Counted from the first letter of the stretch, positions 40,915-49,964 are shown. The stretch: DNA of 53,639 nucleotides from Sphingomonas sp. PP-CE-1A-559 (GCF_004340965.1 NZ_SLYA01000011.1:1-53639); one strand, 5' to 3'. The notes: generated by a model from the letters alone, not told the origin. Numbers and translations are program-made.

Positions 40915-41988
40915 ATGAGCAAAACCCAACCTCCGCTTCGACCCGAGTTTCGAAAACGTGCCGGATGACGAGGTGGAGACGCAGCGCGGCCTTACCGAGG
41001 CGATGCTGGCGATCCAGCGCAAGACGCAGGCAGATACAGGTTATGCTCACCGGGCCGTACACGCCAAAGCTCACGGCTATCTTAAAGCCAAGTTCGAGGT
41101 GCTCCCCGATCTTCCGACATCTCTTGCGCAGGGACTGTTCGAGAGCCCCGCTACATACGATACCATTCTGCGTTTCAGCACGACACCAGGCGACGTGCTC
41201 GACGACAATGTTTCGACCCCGCGCGGGGTGGCGCTGAAGGTGTTAGGGGTAAGCGGAGCACGTTTGCCCGGAAGCGAAAGCGATACGACGCAGAACTACG
41301 TTCTTGGTAATTCGCCATCGTTTCAAGTGGCAACTGCTGCCGGCTTTCTAAAGCAATTGAAGATATTGGCCGCCACGACGGGGCATGCCGAGCCAGTCAA
41401 AGAAGCGCTCTCTGTTCTCTCTCGTACGACAAATGCTGGCCTGGAGAAGGTTGGGCTGAAGTCGGCAACATTGACCACGCTTGCCGGCCAAGCAATCACC
41501 GAATTACTCGGCGACAGCTTCTATTCGCAGGCAGCGATCCTCCACGGTGACTATTTTGCCAAGGTGGTTCTGGCACCCGTAGCGACCGAGCTGGTCGCGT
41601 TATCTGGCAAGATGTGTCCGGCCATCCCGACGCGATCCGCGAGTCAGTCCAGCGTTACTTTGCCGCGCTTCCAGCAGTATGGGAGTTAAGGGTTCAGTTG
41701 GCGACGGACATCGAGGCAATGCCTGTCGAAGACTCCGCTACCGAGTGGCCCGAGGACGAAAGTCCTTACGTCGCGGTAGCCCGCGTTAATGCCAACCCGC
41801 AGCAGTCATGGTCAGAAGAGCTGTGGGCCGAGGTCGAAAGCGGGTTAGCGTTCAGCCCCTGGATCGGTTTGGCCGCGCATCGGCCGCTGGGATCGATCAT
41901 GCGTGCTCGGAGACCAGCCTACGCTGCAGCGCGAGAATATCGTGGGCAAACGAATGGCATCAAGATCGAAGAACCTTCTATTTTATAG
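40915..41988 (+). pseudogene. Catalase-like heme protein gene with two frameshifts
   Basis: ATG at 40915 opens MSK, and after an AAAA run (40921-40924) the frame is lost; the next frame continues PNLRFDPSFENVPDDEVETQ. It runs through HRAVHAKAHGYLKAKFEVLP and ILRFSTTPGDVLDDNVSTPR (catalase-family heme pocket), up to VALSGK near 41608. A second shift leads to DVSGHPDAIRESVQRYFAAL, EWPEDESPYVAV and SPWIGLAAHRPLGSIMRARR up to 41988. With two single-base corrections the gene would encode about 357 residues of the small catalase-related family. Either it is dead or the sequence carries errors. Confidence 0.78.
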
Positions 41989-42093
41989 GTGTTTTGCCCA
42001 GCTAGCTGGCAGGCTGGAGTGATGGTCACTCTGGTCATGCTTCGGTGAACGATTTGGCTTCTCAAGCGGTTGGAAGGTCAAGGAGATTTATCA

Positions 42094-42573
42094 ATGCGCG
42101 ACGCTGACGGGACTTACGCAATCACGGGCGGTTGCCGCTGCGGGGGCATCCGATACCGCATCACGAAGGCGCCGCTATTCGTGATGGCTTGCCACTGCAC
42201 GGACTGCCAGGAGCAGACGTCGGGTGCCTTCTCGCTGGGCATGCCTGTAGACAAGGCCGGCTTTTCCCACACGGGTGAACCAGTCGTCATCACCAAGACG
42301 GCCGAAAGCGGAAATGAGAGCCGCGCATATCGGTGTCCTACGTGCGCGGTTTGGACGCACACCACGACGGACGGAACTCCGGACACAGTCGTAGTGCGTC
42401 CCTCAACCCTTGACGACGCAGAGTGGGTCAAACCCGTCGCTCAGATCTTCGTCCGAAGTGCGATGCCTTGGGCTAAGCTCAACGTACCGCACAGCTACGA
42501 GAAGGAATTCGATGATCCGACTGAGATCGTAGAGACTTTCCGTTCGTCGGGCATACTCGACAAGGTGGCATGA
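42094..42573 (+). CDS. GFA family protein (glutathione-dependent formaldehyde-activating enzyme-like, 159 aa)
   Basis: The start at 42094 (MRDADGTYAITGGCRCGGIR) has AAGGAG upstream. Zinc ligands appear as GGCRCGGIRY, ACHCTDCQEQTSGAFS and YRCPTCAVWTHT, the CENP-V/GFA fold. The family name comes from an enzyme proposed to join formaldehyde with glutathione, but many members have unknown substrates. Together with the PaoABC aldehyde oxidoreductase nearby it suggests handling of aldehydes; that link is inference. It is a single gene. Confidence 0.88.
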   Translation: MRDADGTYAITGGCRCGGIRYRITKAPLFVMACHCTDCQEQTSGAFSLGMPVDKAGFSHTGEPVVITKTAESGNESRAYRCPTCAVWTHTTTDGTPDTVVVRPSTLDDAEWVKPVAQIFVRSAMPWAKLNVPHSYEKEFDDPTEIVETFRSSGILDKVA

Positions 42574-42798
42574 TCTGCCGCACGAGATAAACTTCCGTAC
42601 CGCCAAAGGCTAAACTCATCGCGACACAGGACCATCACGTCCCCGCCGAAGTGAGCATTGGCGCTGCGAGCGTAGCTGAAGCGCTTAGTCGGTCGTCCTG
42701 CGATCGCTTTGTTCGGAGCACGCGGCGTCAACGTGCTCCAGTCAAGGACCGGCCCTTTCGTCGTGCAGGGGGTAGTCGTTAGAAGTCGACGAGCAGGT

Positions 42799-42826
42799 CA
42801 TTGGTGGCTTCGAACTGCCACCAATG
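42799..42826. terminator. Strong hairpin after gcd
   Basis: CATTGGTGGC (42799-42808), loop TTCGAACT, GCCACCAATG (42817-42826): a perfect 10-bp stem about 20 bases past the gcd stop (minus strand). No U-run, so it may act as an mRNA 3' end stabiliser. Confidence 0.55.
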
Positions 42827-42846
42827 TCAGCGTGCTCTCGAACTTT

Positions 42847-45246
42847 CTACTTTGGCAATGCATACGCGATGACGTGATCGCCGAGCTTCGTGCCAAGCGA
42901 ACCATGGCCGCCGGCCACAACGACAACAAACTGTCGACCGCTCGCGGTAGAGCGATACGACATCGGCGTTGCCTGTCCGCCTGCTGGTAAACGAGCGCGC
43001 CACAAGACCTTACCCGTCCGGGTGTCGTAAGCTCGGACATAGTTGTCGATTGCCGCAGCCATGAACGCGACACCACTTGCAGTCGTGATTGGCCCGCCGA
43101 GCGATGGCACGCCCATCTTGAACGGCAGCGGCAGGATCGTCTCGTCGCGGATCGTACCGTTCTTATGCTCCCAGACCTTCTTGCCGGTGGTCAGATCGAT
43201 GCCGGCGACATAGCCCCAGGGCGGCGCCTGACAGGGCAGACCGGCAAAGGACAGGAACGGGTTCATGTCGACCGCGAACGGTGCGCCTGTGTTGGGATTG
43301 TAGCCCTGCTCTTGCGATCCGCGCCGATCCGATCCGCCGGACGGCCCGCGTTCGTTGGGGCCACCACTATCGTCGCGACGTGGCACCAGTCGGTCGACGA
43401 ACGCCACGTAGTTGGGATGCGCGAAGATAACTTGCCGCACCGGGTCGATCGAGATGCCGCCCCAGTCCATGACACCGAAGTTTCCTGGGAAGACCAAAGA
43501 ACCTTTCAGCGAAGGTGGCGTGAACGGCCCGCGATAATCGAGCGACTTGAAACGGATCCGACACCAGAGCTGGTCCAGCATCGTCGTGCCCCACATGTCC
43601 GTCTCACGCGCCGGCGCTGGCATCAGCGACACCGAAGAGAAGGGTTGGGTCGGCGACGTGTGGTCGCCGGGTGCGGCACCGGCTGGCACTGCGCGTTCGG
43701 GCGCTGGAAAGATCGGCTTACCAGTGCGGCGATCAAGCACGAACAGATTGCCGGTCTTGGTCGACTGGACCAGCGCCGGCACTCTGCCGCGTCCAGGCAG
43801 TGTCAGGTCAACCAGCGCTGGCTGCGCTGGCACGTCCATGTCCCACAGATCGTGATGGACGGTCTGATAGATCCAGCGCGGTCGGCCAGTCGCGATGTCG
43901 AGCGCGAGGACCGAGGTTGCAAATCGCTCGGTGGTAGCAGGACGGTTGCCGCCCCACTGATCGACCGCCCCCATGCCCATCGGCAGATAGACAAGCCCGA
44001 GCGCTTCATCGGCTGCCGGCGTGCTCCAGCTGTTGGGTGACGATGGCGTGTACTGTTTGCCGGTACCCAATGGTGCGGTGTCGTTGGGGTTGCCCGGATC
44101 GAAGTTCCAGACGAGCCGGCCGGTTGCCGCATCGTAGCCTCGGATGACGCCGGACGGTACCTTGGTGGCGATATTGTCGAACACTGCGCCGCCAGTGATG
44201 ATGAGCCCCTTTGCAACCAGTGGCGCTGACGTGACCTGATACCAGCCCTGATTGTAGTGCGGCTGACCTGGCAGCAGGCTGACGGTACCGTTCTGACCAA
44301 AGCTGCGACACAATGCACCCGTTCGCGGATCGAGCGCGATGAGCCGGCTGTCATTCGTGGCTAGGATGATGCGCTGTGGGCAGTCGCCGACGCTTTTAGC
44401 GCTAGGTACGCTCGCCTTCGCACTATCCCAGTAGGAGACACCGCGGCAGGTTAGGTGCTGCATGTTCTTCTGCGATGTCGCGATCTTCGGATCGAAGCGC
44501 CAGCGTTCCTTGCCGGTCTCGGCATCGACCGCGATGACCCAGTTGTGCGGGGTACACAGATACACCGTATCCCCAACCTTGATCGGCGTCATCTCGTACG
44601 TCGTCTCACCGGGATCGGTGTCGCGTTTCATGTCACCGGTGCGCAGTTGCCAAGCGACTTTCAAATTGCTGACATTGGCTGGCGTGATCTGCGTAAGCGG
44701 CGAGAACTTATCGCCGTACCAGCTGCGCGCATAGGCCTGCCAATCGTCATCGGGCACACCGTGCAGGTTCGCGGCAAGCGCGTGGCGTGGCCCCGGCAGG
44801 CTGCCGTCGAGATTGTGCACATCGCGCGTCAGTGAGACAGCGCCGAACACTATGGCTATGCCCAGTGCGAGGGTCAGCGGACCGGCACCGCGCGTCCATG
44901 ATACGCCTGGTGTCAGGCGCTTAACCGTCCAAGGCAGGGCCAGCAACGCACCGAAGATGAAGATCAGGTCGCCGCGTGGCACAAGCGGCCACCAATCGGC
45001 GCCGATCTCCGCCCATGCCCAGATCACCGTGCCGAGCACCAGCGCGGCAAACACGTGCAAAGCGAGTACACGTCTGCGCCAGAGCAACACCGCCGTCGCC
45101 AGCATGGCAAGCCCAGCGAAGACGTAGAACAGGCTGCCCCCCAACGTTGCGAGCCACCCACCGCCAACAAGGTTGAGAAGCCCCACGACGCCAATGATGA
45201 CGGCCAGTATATGGGGCCATCGGGCAGGGTGGCGAACGTGGGTCAT
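42847..45246 (-). CDS. gcd: Membrane-bound PQQ-dependent glucose dehydrogenase (799 aa)
   Basis: The N-terminal ~145 residues hold about five membrane spans (HILAVIIGVVGLLNLVGG, LFYVFAGLAMLATAVLLW, VFAALVLGTVIWAW, DLIFIFGALLALPW). A periplasmic PQQ beta-propeller follows, with DDDWQAYARSWYGDKFSPLT, TPHNWVIAVDAETGKERW and the C-terminal NYVRAYDTRTGKVLWRARLP. Length matches E. coli Gcd. It oxidises glucose to gluconolactone in the periplasm and feeds electrons to ubiquinone. No pqq biosynthesis gene is seen in the window. GCGGAG lies before the start. The gene appears monocistronic. Confidence 0.92.
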   Translation of the reverse strand: MTHVRHPARWPHILAVIIGVVGLLNLVGGGWLATLGGSLFYVFAGLAMLATAVLLWRRRVLALHVFAALVLGTVIWAWAEIGADWWPLVPRGDLIFIFGALLALPWTVKRLTPGVSWTRGAGPLTLALGIAIVFGAVSLTRDVHNLDGSLPGPRHALAANLHGVPDDDWQAYARSWYGDKFSPLTQITPANVSNLKVAWQLRTGDMKRDTDPGETTYEMTPIKVGDTVYLCTPHNWVIAVDAETGKERWRFDPKIATSQKNMQHLTCRGVSYWDSAKASVPSAKSVGDCPQRIILATNDSRLIALDPRTGALCRSFGQNGTVSLLPGQPHYNQGWYQVTSAPLVAKGLIITGGAVFDNIATKVPSGVIRGYDAATGRLVWNFDPGNPNDTAPLGTGKQYTPSSPNSWSTPAADEALGLVYLPMGMGAVDQWGGNRPATTERFATSVLALDIATGRPRWIYQTVHHDLWDMDVPAQPALVDLTLPGRGRVPALVQSTKTGNLFVLDRRTGKPIFPAPERAVPAGAAPGDHTSPTQPFSSVSLMPAPARETDMWGTTMLDQLWCRIRFKSLDYRGPFTPPSLKGSLVFPGNFGVMDWGGISIDPVRQVIFAHPNYVAFVDRLVPRRDDSGGPNERGPSGGSDRRGSQEQGYNPNTGAPFAVDMNPFLSFAGLPCQAPPWGYVAGIDLTTGKKVWEHKNGTIRDETILPLPFKMGVPSLGGPITTASGVAFMAAAIDNYVRAYDTRTGKVLWRARLPAGGQATPMSYRSTASGRQFVVVVAGGHGSLGTKLGDHVIAYALPK

Positions 45247-45647
45247 TAGCGGCTCCGCGCATCATGCCTGCCCCATGACAACGGTATTTAGGGAGGAGGT
45301 GCAAAAGGCACCGTAAACCGGTCGCGCCAGACAAATCGAGACGTCCGGATGAAACTTTTGTCACATTGGCTGTGATACCCGTAGGGATTACGGCCCGCCC
45401 TTGGCGAAATCCCCGAGCGAGCCGACCGAAACACATTTGGGGGTTGTCCCGGCTCATCATATACAACCGGAAAGTTGAATAGTTTCGCAGTCGCTTCTGA
45501 TGTGTTGCGGACGCTAGGCATTGGGTGGGGCGAGACGAGACCGTATTCTCGGCGCTGGCTATCTTTCCTCGAAAAGCACTCAGATCGTTGAGATAATGGG
45601 AAACTAGCCCCGCTTGAAAGGTTTTAGAGCGAGCATAGGAGATCGAC
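45247..45647. other. Gap with divergent promoters of gcd and the 45648 gene
   Basis: No gene supported. The minus-strand ORF 45288-45521 is unlike any family. Upstream of the 45648 gene, GGGAAAC with GGTT about 16 bases later resembles a weak EcfG-type promoter (two mismatches). Confidence 0.35.
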
Positions 45648-45947
45648 ATGGCGACCGAACAGCCGAGCGTTGCACCTAACGACGTGAAGCCTGAGCCGCA
45701 CGACGCGGATAGCGCTGCGACCGTTTTAGACGATGCGCACATGACCAAAACGCCGGGCGGCGGGGGGCTAGGCGGTGCCGATGCCGCGGATGGCTTGAGC
45801 GGATCGGGAAAGCTTAGCGGTGGTGCAACGCCGAACAGCCCTATCGACGTCCCGGTTCCGCACGGCGGTAGTGGAAACCCAACCCGCGAGGCGCAGGTGA
45901 GATCGTTGAACGATGGCCCCAAGGAACCGCATACCAATCCGAACTGA
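45648..45947 (+). CDS. Hydrophilic, disordered protein (99 aa)
   Basis: ATG at 45648 with AGGAG 8 bases upstream. The protein (MATEQPSVAPNDVKPEPHDA) is rich in Gly, Asp, Pro and Asn, with KTPGGGGLGGADAADG and SLNDGPKEPHTNPN. It is predicted disordered and very hydrophilic, resembling hydrophilin-like stress proteins in composition only. No family recognised. It lies at the start of a run of small stress-type genes. A weak EcfG-like promoter is possible upstream. Confidence 0.6.
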   Translation: MATEQPSVAPNDVKPEPHDADSAATVLDDAHMTKTPGGGGLGGADAADGLSGSGKLSGGATPNSPIDVPVPHGGSGNPTREAQVRSLNDGPKEPHTNPN

Positions 45948-46107
45948 TCATAGCTGCAGCGATCTCGAGGAACATCGTGCTGTCTCGGGTGGACACCTCG
46001 GCGCCTCCGGGACGTTGAATGTCTGTGCATGATGATAGGACAGTTCGTCTAACGCGCCTGCGTTGTCTTCCCGTAGGTGTAAACGCAGCCGCCTTGAGGA
46101 TCATCCG

Positions 46108-47085
46108 ATGAGAGCTGATCGTAACCTGGCCGGGCGGCGTGTCGTGATAACCGGTGCATCAAGCGGTATCGGCGCGGCAACGGCGGTGGCTTTCGCCAAA
46201 GCGGGAGCGCGGCTTGTCCTGGGGTCTCGTGGCAAGGACGGGCTGGACGACGTCGCGCAGCGCTGCGTCGAAGCTGGCGGCAGCGCGATCGTCCGTCCAG
46301 TCGACTGCACCGATGCAGGCGCAGTGGCCGTGTTCGCTGCCGAGGCGCGCGATCTGCTCGGTGGCATTGATCTGTGGTTCAGCTGCGAAGGCGTTGGTGT
46401 GCTTGGCCGGTACGAAGACGTCCCGATTGCGGATCATGCCCGCGTCGTCGATGTGAACCTCGTCGCCCACATGAACGACGTCCATGCAGTACTGCCGATC
46501 TTCCTAGCGCAGGATCACGGCACTTGGGTAAACATGATTTCGGCGGGAGGTTTTGTCGCCACGCCTTATGCTGCGGCCTATTCGGCGAGTAAGTTCGGGT
46601 TGCGCGGGTTCAGTTCGGCGTTGCGCGGTGAGGTATCGAAGCGCCCGCATATTCACATATGCGACGTCTGCCCGACCTTCGTCGATACGCCCGGCGTGGA
46701 CCATGCCGGCAACTATACTGGCGCACGGCTTTCGTTACCCCCGGGTTCGCTCGCACCGGAGACGGTTGCTAAGGCTGTCGTGCGGCTAGCCACGCACCCC
46801 CGTAACCTCACTGCGGTAGGCGCGCCGGCAATCGCATTCAAACTCAGCGAGTTCGCGGCGCCGAACCTGCTGGCGGCGATCATGAGTGGCTTCCTCGACA
46901 CCTGGTCGGCCCGCGCGCCCAACGGCGACGACAGCGATGGGGTGTTGTTCGAACCTGGCGTCTCCGCCGGTCCGGATGGTGGCCGGCGCGATCCACACCG
47001 GGGGCGCAAGCTGGCAGCCGCGGCTGGCGGTATGGCGGTTCTTGGCCTTGCGGGGGCCGGTGTCTGGCTCGGCCGTCGCCGGTGA
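46108..47085 (+). CDS. Short-chain dehydrogenase/reductase with C-terminal membrane anchor (325 aa)
   Basis: From ATG at 46108 (MRADRNLAGRRVVITGASSG) the cofactor motif TGASSGIGAATA, a catalytic Ser (NMISAGGFV) and YSASKFGLRGFS (Tyr-x3-Lys) give an intact SDR. The C-terminal part adds a linker with Arg/Asp/Gly and a hydrophobic end (AAAAGGMAVLGLAGAGVWLG then RRR), a tail anchor. Substrate unknown. This SDR type with a C-terminal extension is common near stress genes in Alphaproteobacteria. It precedes the methyltransferase gene by about 100 bases. Confidence 0.85.
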   Translation: MRADRNLAGRRVVITGASSGIGAATAVAFAKAGARLVLGSRGKDGLDDVAQRCVEAGGSAIVRPVDCTDAGAVAVFAAEARDLLGGIDLWFSCEGVGVLGRYEDVPIADHARVVDVNLVAHMNDVHAVLPIFLAQDHGTWVNMISAGGFVATPYAAAYSASKFGLRGFSSALRGEVSKRPHIHICDVCPTFVDTPGVDHAGNYTGARLSLPPGSLAPETVAKAVVRLATHPRNLTAVGAPAIAFKLSEFAAPNLLAAIMSGFLDTWSARAPNGDDSDGVLFEPGVSAGPDGGRRDPHRGRKLAAAAGGMAVLGLAGAGVWLGRRR

Positions 47086-47185
47086 TCGAGGACAATCGCT
47101 ATCTCGCGGTGCGCCCCTGGATACGGTTCCCAACGGACGCTGTGGTCGCGGATACTGGCGGCTTGGCATCGGAGGGGCTTATCGC

Positions 47186-47812
47186 ATGACCGAAGCGATC
47201 GAATTGGGACTGCCGGCGCGGGCCTTCGACCGTCAGGATGATGGCGACGACCTTGGCTTCTACGCACCCCCGCGTTTAGTCACGCACATCGACGAGGCAG
47301 CTGTCTGCGCACTGACCAGCCTGTACCGCGATGCGATCCCCGCTGGCGGGCGGGTGCTCGACCTCATGTCGAGCTGGGTCAGCCACCTGCCGGACGACGT
47401 CACCTATGCCGAGGTCGTCGGCCACGGCATGAACGCAGAGGAACTCGCGGCCAACCCGCGCCTCGATCGCTGGTTCGTCCAGAACCTGAACGATGTGCCT
47501 GACCTGTCCGAAGAGGACGCGCGCTACGATGCCGTACTGATCTGTGTCGGGGTTCAATATCTGCAAAACCCCCTGGCGGTACTGCGCGAGGTTCGTCGTG
47601 TGCTGAAGCCGGGAGGCCGCGTCATCATAAGCTTCTCGAACCGGTGCTTTCCGACCAAGGCCGTGGCGGTCTGGCGCGCTCTCGATACGCAGGGCCACGC
47701 CTCGCTTGTCCGCCTCTATTTGGAGACGGCAGGGTTCCGCGATGCCACGGCTTCCCTACTAGCAGACGGTCGCCTGGGCGATCCATTGGTCGCGATAACC
47801 GGTCGCAGTTGA
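47186..47812 (+). CDS. SAM-dependent methyltransferase-like protein (208 aa)
   Basis: The start at 47186 (MTEAIELGLPARAFDRQDDG) has GGAGGGG upstream. The first motif reads GGRVLDLMSSWVSHLP, where the usual GxGxG is replaced by MSSW. AVLICVGVQYLQNPLAVLRE and VLKPGGRVIISFSNRCFPTK are clear later motifs of class I methyltransferases. The variant motif I is shared by a recognisable subgroup, so it is not obviously broken, but SAM binding is not certain. Substrate unknown; probably co-transcribed with the SDR gene upstream. Confidence 0.78.
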   Translation: MTEAIELGLPARAFDRQDDGDDLGFYAPPRLVTHIDEAAVCALTSLYRDAIPAGGRVLDLMSSWVSHLPDDVTYAEVVGHGMNAEELAANPRLDRWFVQNLNDVPDLSEEDARYDAVLICVGVQYLQNPLAVLREVRRVLKPGGRVIISFSNRCFPTKAVAVWRALDTQGHASLVRLYLETAGFRDATASLLADGRLGDPLVAITGRS

Positions 47813-47911
47813 GGCTGTAGGGATCACACCAGCAATGGGGGCGCTGACTTCCCGGTTTAGTACCGTTGCGCCTGTTACAGGTATGTATCAGGCGCAACGG
47901 CAAGCCCGCGG

Positions 47912-48277
47912 TCAGGCTTCGACGCTGGCGGTCAAGGGTGGTGTCTGCTGATGTTGGACGACCAGCCAATCGTCGTGTCCCCGCATCCGCAAGGTCGAGG
48001 TGCAATGCGCCTCGTACTTCTCGTCGCCGCTCGCACATCGCGCGGTGTACGCAACGACGATGAGGCCCTCTTGAGGGCGTGACACTCGTCGATCCGATAG
48101 CTCGACCGTATCCCAATCGGGCGTAGCCTTGACCGCATCCTTCGCTTCCTGCCCCTGGAAGACATAAGGCGGACGGGGCAAGACCATGACGATCTCCTCG
48201 TCGATCCGGTCCTGGTAATGCTCGTCGCTGGCATCCCATAGGCTCCCTTCGAATTCCCACACGCGCTGGTCGTCCAT
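47912..48277 (-). CDS. NTF2-like small protein (121 aa)
   Basis: ATG at 48277 (MDDQRVWEFEGSLWDASDEH) with AAGGAG upstream. DEEIVMVLPRPPYVFQGQEA followed by VELSDRRVSRPQEGLIVVAY and a strand-rich end (STLRMRGHDDWLVVQHQQTP) matches the cone-shaped NTF2-like/DUF4440 fold, whose members include enzymes and binding proteins. No catalytic residues can be assigned. An EcfG-like promoter lies 23 bases upstream (48300-48325). It converges with the methyltransferase gene. Confidence 0.7.
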   Translation of the reverse strand: MDDQRVWEFEGSLWDASDEHYQDRIDEEIVMVLPRPPYVFQGQEAKDAVKATPDWDTVELSDRRVSRPQEGLIVVAYTARCASGDEKYEAHCTSTLRMRGHDDWLVVQHQQTPPLTASVEA

Positions 48278-48299
48278 GCCGTCTCTCCTTCATGGCTCA

Positions 48300-48325
48300 A
48301 GCGCGAGAGGATGGGGGAGGGTTCC
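48300..48325 (-). promoter_or_regulatory. EcfG-type promoter for the NTF2-like gene
   Basis: Minus strand GGAAC (48325-48321), 17 bases, CGCT (48303-48300); the consensus is GGAAC-N17-CGTT, so there is one mismatch. It would give a very short leader before the ATG at 48277. Confidence 0.5.
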
Positions 48326-48380
48326 GGTGTCTCGGCACCATCGCGTCAATATCTACCGACGGATAAGACGTTTTGGCGCC

Positions 48381-48404
48381 CGTACGCCCGTACGCCCGTA
48401 CGCC
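48381..48404. repeat. 8-bp tandem repeat (three copies)
   Basis: CGTACGCC occurs three times head to tail at 48381-48404, followed by a degenerate copy CGAACTTC. It lies between the divergent NTF2-like and DUF937 genes. Confidence 0.75.
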
Positions 48405-48530
48405 CGAACTTCCCGACTAACATTGCGCAAACAGCGGATGCCTACCCATCCATGGTCCAAGCGCGATCGAAGGGGACCGGACCTATAGGTCGCAGCATCT
48501 GTTGGTACCCGTCACAACAAGGAAGCTGCC

Positions 48531-49055
48531 ATGAATCTCAATGACCTCCTCCCAGATGGTGGCATCGATGCACTCGCCGCCCAACTAGGCATACCGCGTG
48601 AGCAAGCTCAACGCGGCGCAGAGGCGCTGCTGCCGTCGGTTCTGGGCGGCATGGGGAATAACACGACGCAGTTAGACGCCCATGTAAACACCCTCGGCGG
48701 CCCAGACCTTGCTTCGAACGTGTTAGGCAACGAGCCGACGCAGATCGATCGCGGTAATCAGATCCTCGGCGGTATCTTCGGGTCGAAGGATGGCAGTCGG
48801 GAGGTCGCCGACAACGCGGCGCAAAGCAGCGGCCTGACGCCCGAGCTTCTGAAGCAGATGCTGCCGATCCTGGTCATGCTGGTGGCCGGCCATCTGACCG
48901 GGCGCTCGGGCGGGCAGCAAGGTGGCCTTGGCGGGATCCTTGGATCTGTACTCGGCAGCCTGGGTGGCGCTGGAGTCGCAGGCGCTGCGCCCGGGGGCGG
49001 TCTTGGCGGCGGACTGGGGGGCATTCTTGGTTCGGTCTTTGGTGAGCGGCAATAG
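48531..49055 (+). CDS. DUF937 family protein (174 aa)
   Basis: ATG at 48531 with AAGGAAG upstream. The protein MNLNDLLPDGGIDALAAQLG continues REQAQRGAEALLPSVLGGMG, QILGGIFGSKDG and LLKQMLPILVMLVAGHLTGR, the DUF937 (YidB-like) pattern of amphipathic helices. The C-terminal 50 residues are almost pure Gly/Leu/Ala (GGLGGILGSVLGSLGGAG). The family has no known function. The minus-strand hydrophobic ORF across it is a shadow. Confidence 0.88.
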   Translation: MNLNDLLPDGGIDALAAQLGIPREQAQRGAEALLPSVLGGMGNNTTQLDAHVNTLGGPDLASNVLGNEPTQIDRGNQILGGIFGSKDGSREVADNAAQSSGLTPELLKQMLPILVMLVAGHLTGRSGGQQGGLGGILGSVLGSLGGAGVAGAAPGGGLGGGLGGILGSVFGERQ

Positions 49056-49078
49056 AGCCGTCCGGACATAAAACCGTC

Positions 49079-49116
49079 GTGTTCGATCAAACCGGTGGAC
49101 TTGAGGTCCACGAACA
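49079..49116. terminator. Nested hairpin after the DUF937 gene
   Basis: GTGTTC (49079-49084) pairs with GAACAC (49111-49116), and inside it GTGGAC (49095-49100) pairs with GTCCAC (49105-49110). It follows the DUF937 stop by about 23 bases. There is no U-run, so terminator function is uncertain. Confidence 0.4.
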
Positions 49117-49179
49117 CCTCGTCGCCACGTGGCTACGGCACGGCGATACCATCGACGGCATGACTGGGGAGCACATGAG

Positions 49180-49389
49180 ATGCGGAGACGGGGAAACAAG
49201 CGAGCCGGTCCAGTGGCAATTGTCATCTTCGTGATGATCGTAGCACTCGTCGTGACGATCTGCTGGCTCGCCGCGCGTGGCTTTCAGAAAGAGCCGAATG
49301 GACCGCCGCGCGGTAGTCAGACGCTGCCAGCTCAGGCTGCGCAGGGCACCGTAGCTGCGACGCCTCCGAACGCTACCCCTGCTCGATAG
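49180..49389 (+). CDS. Small single-span membrane protein (69 aa)
   Basis: From ATG at 49180 the protein reads MRRRGNKRAGPVAIVIFVMI, then VALVVTICWLAARGF: a basic N-terminus and one membrane span, with a hydrophilic Pro/Ala/Gln-rich tail (NGPPRGSQTLPAQAAQGTVA). The positive-inside rule puts the tail in the periplasm. No family recognised. An in-frame start at 49129 would add an unlikely hydrophilic extension. It converges with the DUF3597 gene across the hairpin at 49421-49455. Confidence 0.6.
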   Translation: MRRRGNKRAGPVAIVIFVMIVALVVTICWLAARGFQKEPNGPPRGSQTLPAQAAQGTVAATPPNATPAR

Positions 49390-49420
49390 TCATGACGACA
49401 GTTTCGCTGGCGGCCTGAGG

Positions 49421-49455
49421 CCGGATGGGACCGCGTAGGGTGCGGTCCCATCCGG
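49421..49455. terminator. Bidirectional hairpin between convergent genes
   Basis: A perfect 14-bp stem (49421-49434 with 49442-49455; inner part GGATGGGACCGC) and a 7-base loop lie between the stop of the 69-aa gene and the stop of the DUF3597 gene. No long U-run, but the stem is very stable and could serve both transcripts. Confidence 0.65.
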
Positions 49456-49465
49456 ATCGGCTGGT

Positions 49466-49876
49466 TTAGTTGCGCAGGCTGTCTGGAACGATACCGCCGT
49501 TATCGGCAAGCTTCTGCATCACAGCCTTGTGAAGGGCGATGTTCTGCTCGGCCGAGCCGTCGGCTGCAGCATGGACATTCAGCTCGGCAGCAAGTTCCTT
49601 GCGAGCTGTCAGGCTGGAGTCCAAGTCCAACAGCTTCAGAAGATCGACGATCGAGCTCTGGTAGTTGCCCCCGCCATCTTTCATCGATGCCATCTCGCTG
49701 AGGACCGCACCGACGTCGACGGACTGCTGCGGCGCTGCGGGGGAGGGCTGAGCGGTAACGGTCGGCGCGGCTTGCGGTGCAGCCTGCGGCGCCGCGGCTG
49801 GAGCTTGAGCCGGTGCAGCGGCTGGTGCGGCTTTGTGGTGAAAAACCTTGTTCATGATCGTGCTGAAGATGCTCAT
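49466..49876 (-). CDS. DUF3597 family protein (136 aa)
   Basis: MSIFSTIMNKVFHHKAAPAA starts a short helix and an Ala/Pro/Gln-rich linker (residues 16-50), followed by the DUF3597 domain: VDVGAVLSEMASMKDGGGNY, SSIVDLLKLLDLDSSLTARK and ELAAELNVHAAADGSAEQNI. The domain has a known helical structure and no known function, and the protein recurs near stress-response genes. A possible EcfG-type promoter (GGACC-N16-CGTT, minus strand) lies in the 60 bases upstream, divergent from the promoter at 49965. Confidence 0.88.
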   Translation of the reverse strand: MSIFSTIMNKVFHHKAAPAAAPAQAPAAAPQAAPQAAPTVTAQPSPAAPQQSVDVGAVLSEMASMKDGGGNYQSSIVDLLKLLDLDSSLTARKELAAELNVHAAADGSAEQNIALHKAVMQKLADNGGIVPDSLRN

Positions 49877-49964
49877 AGCCGTGTCCCGATAAGGCCGGCA
49901 GCTGTGCCGGCAGACGGCTAGAACGAACTCGCTTCAGGATCGGTCCGGGGTTCGTTGCTCGTGC

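Noticed and set aside
42495..42731. Minus-strand ORF after the GFA gene as a transposase fragment
   Set aside because: No transposase motif and no inverted repeats; compositional shadow.
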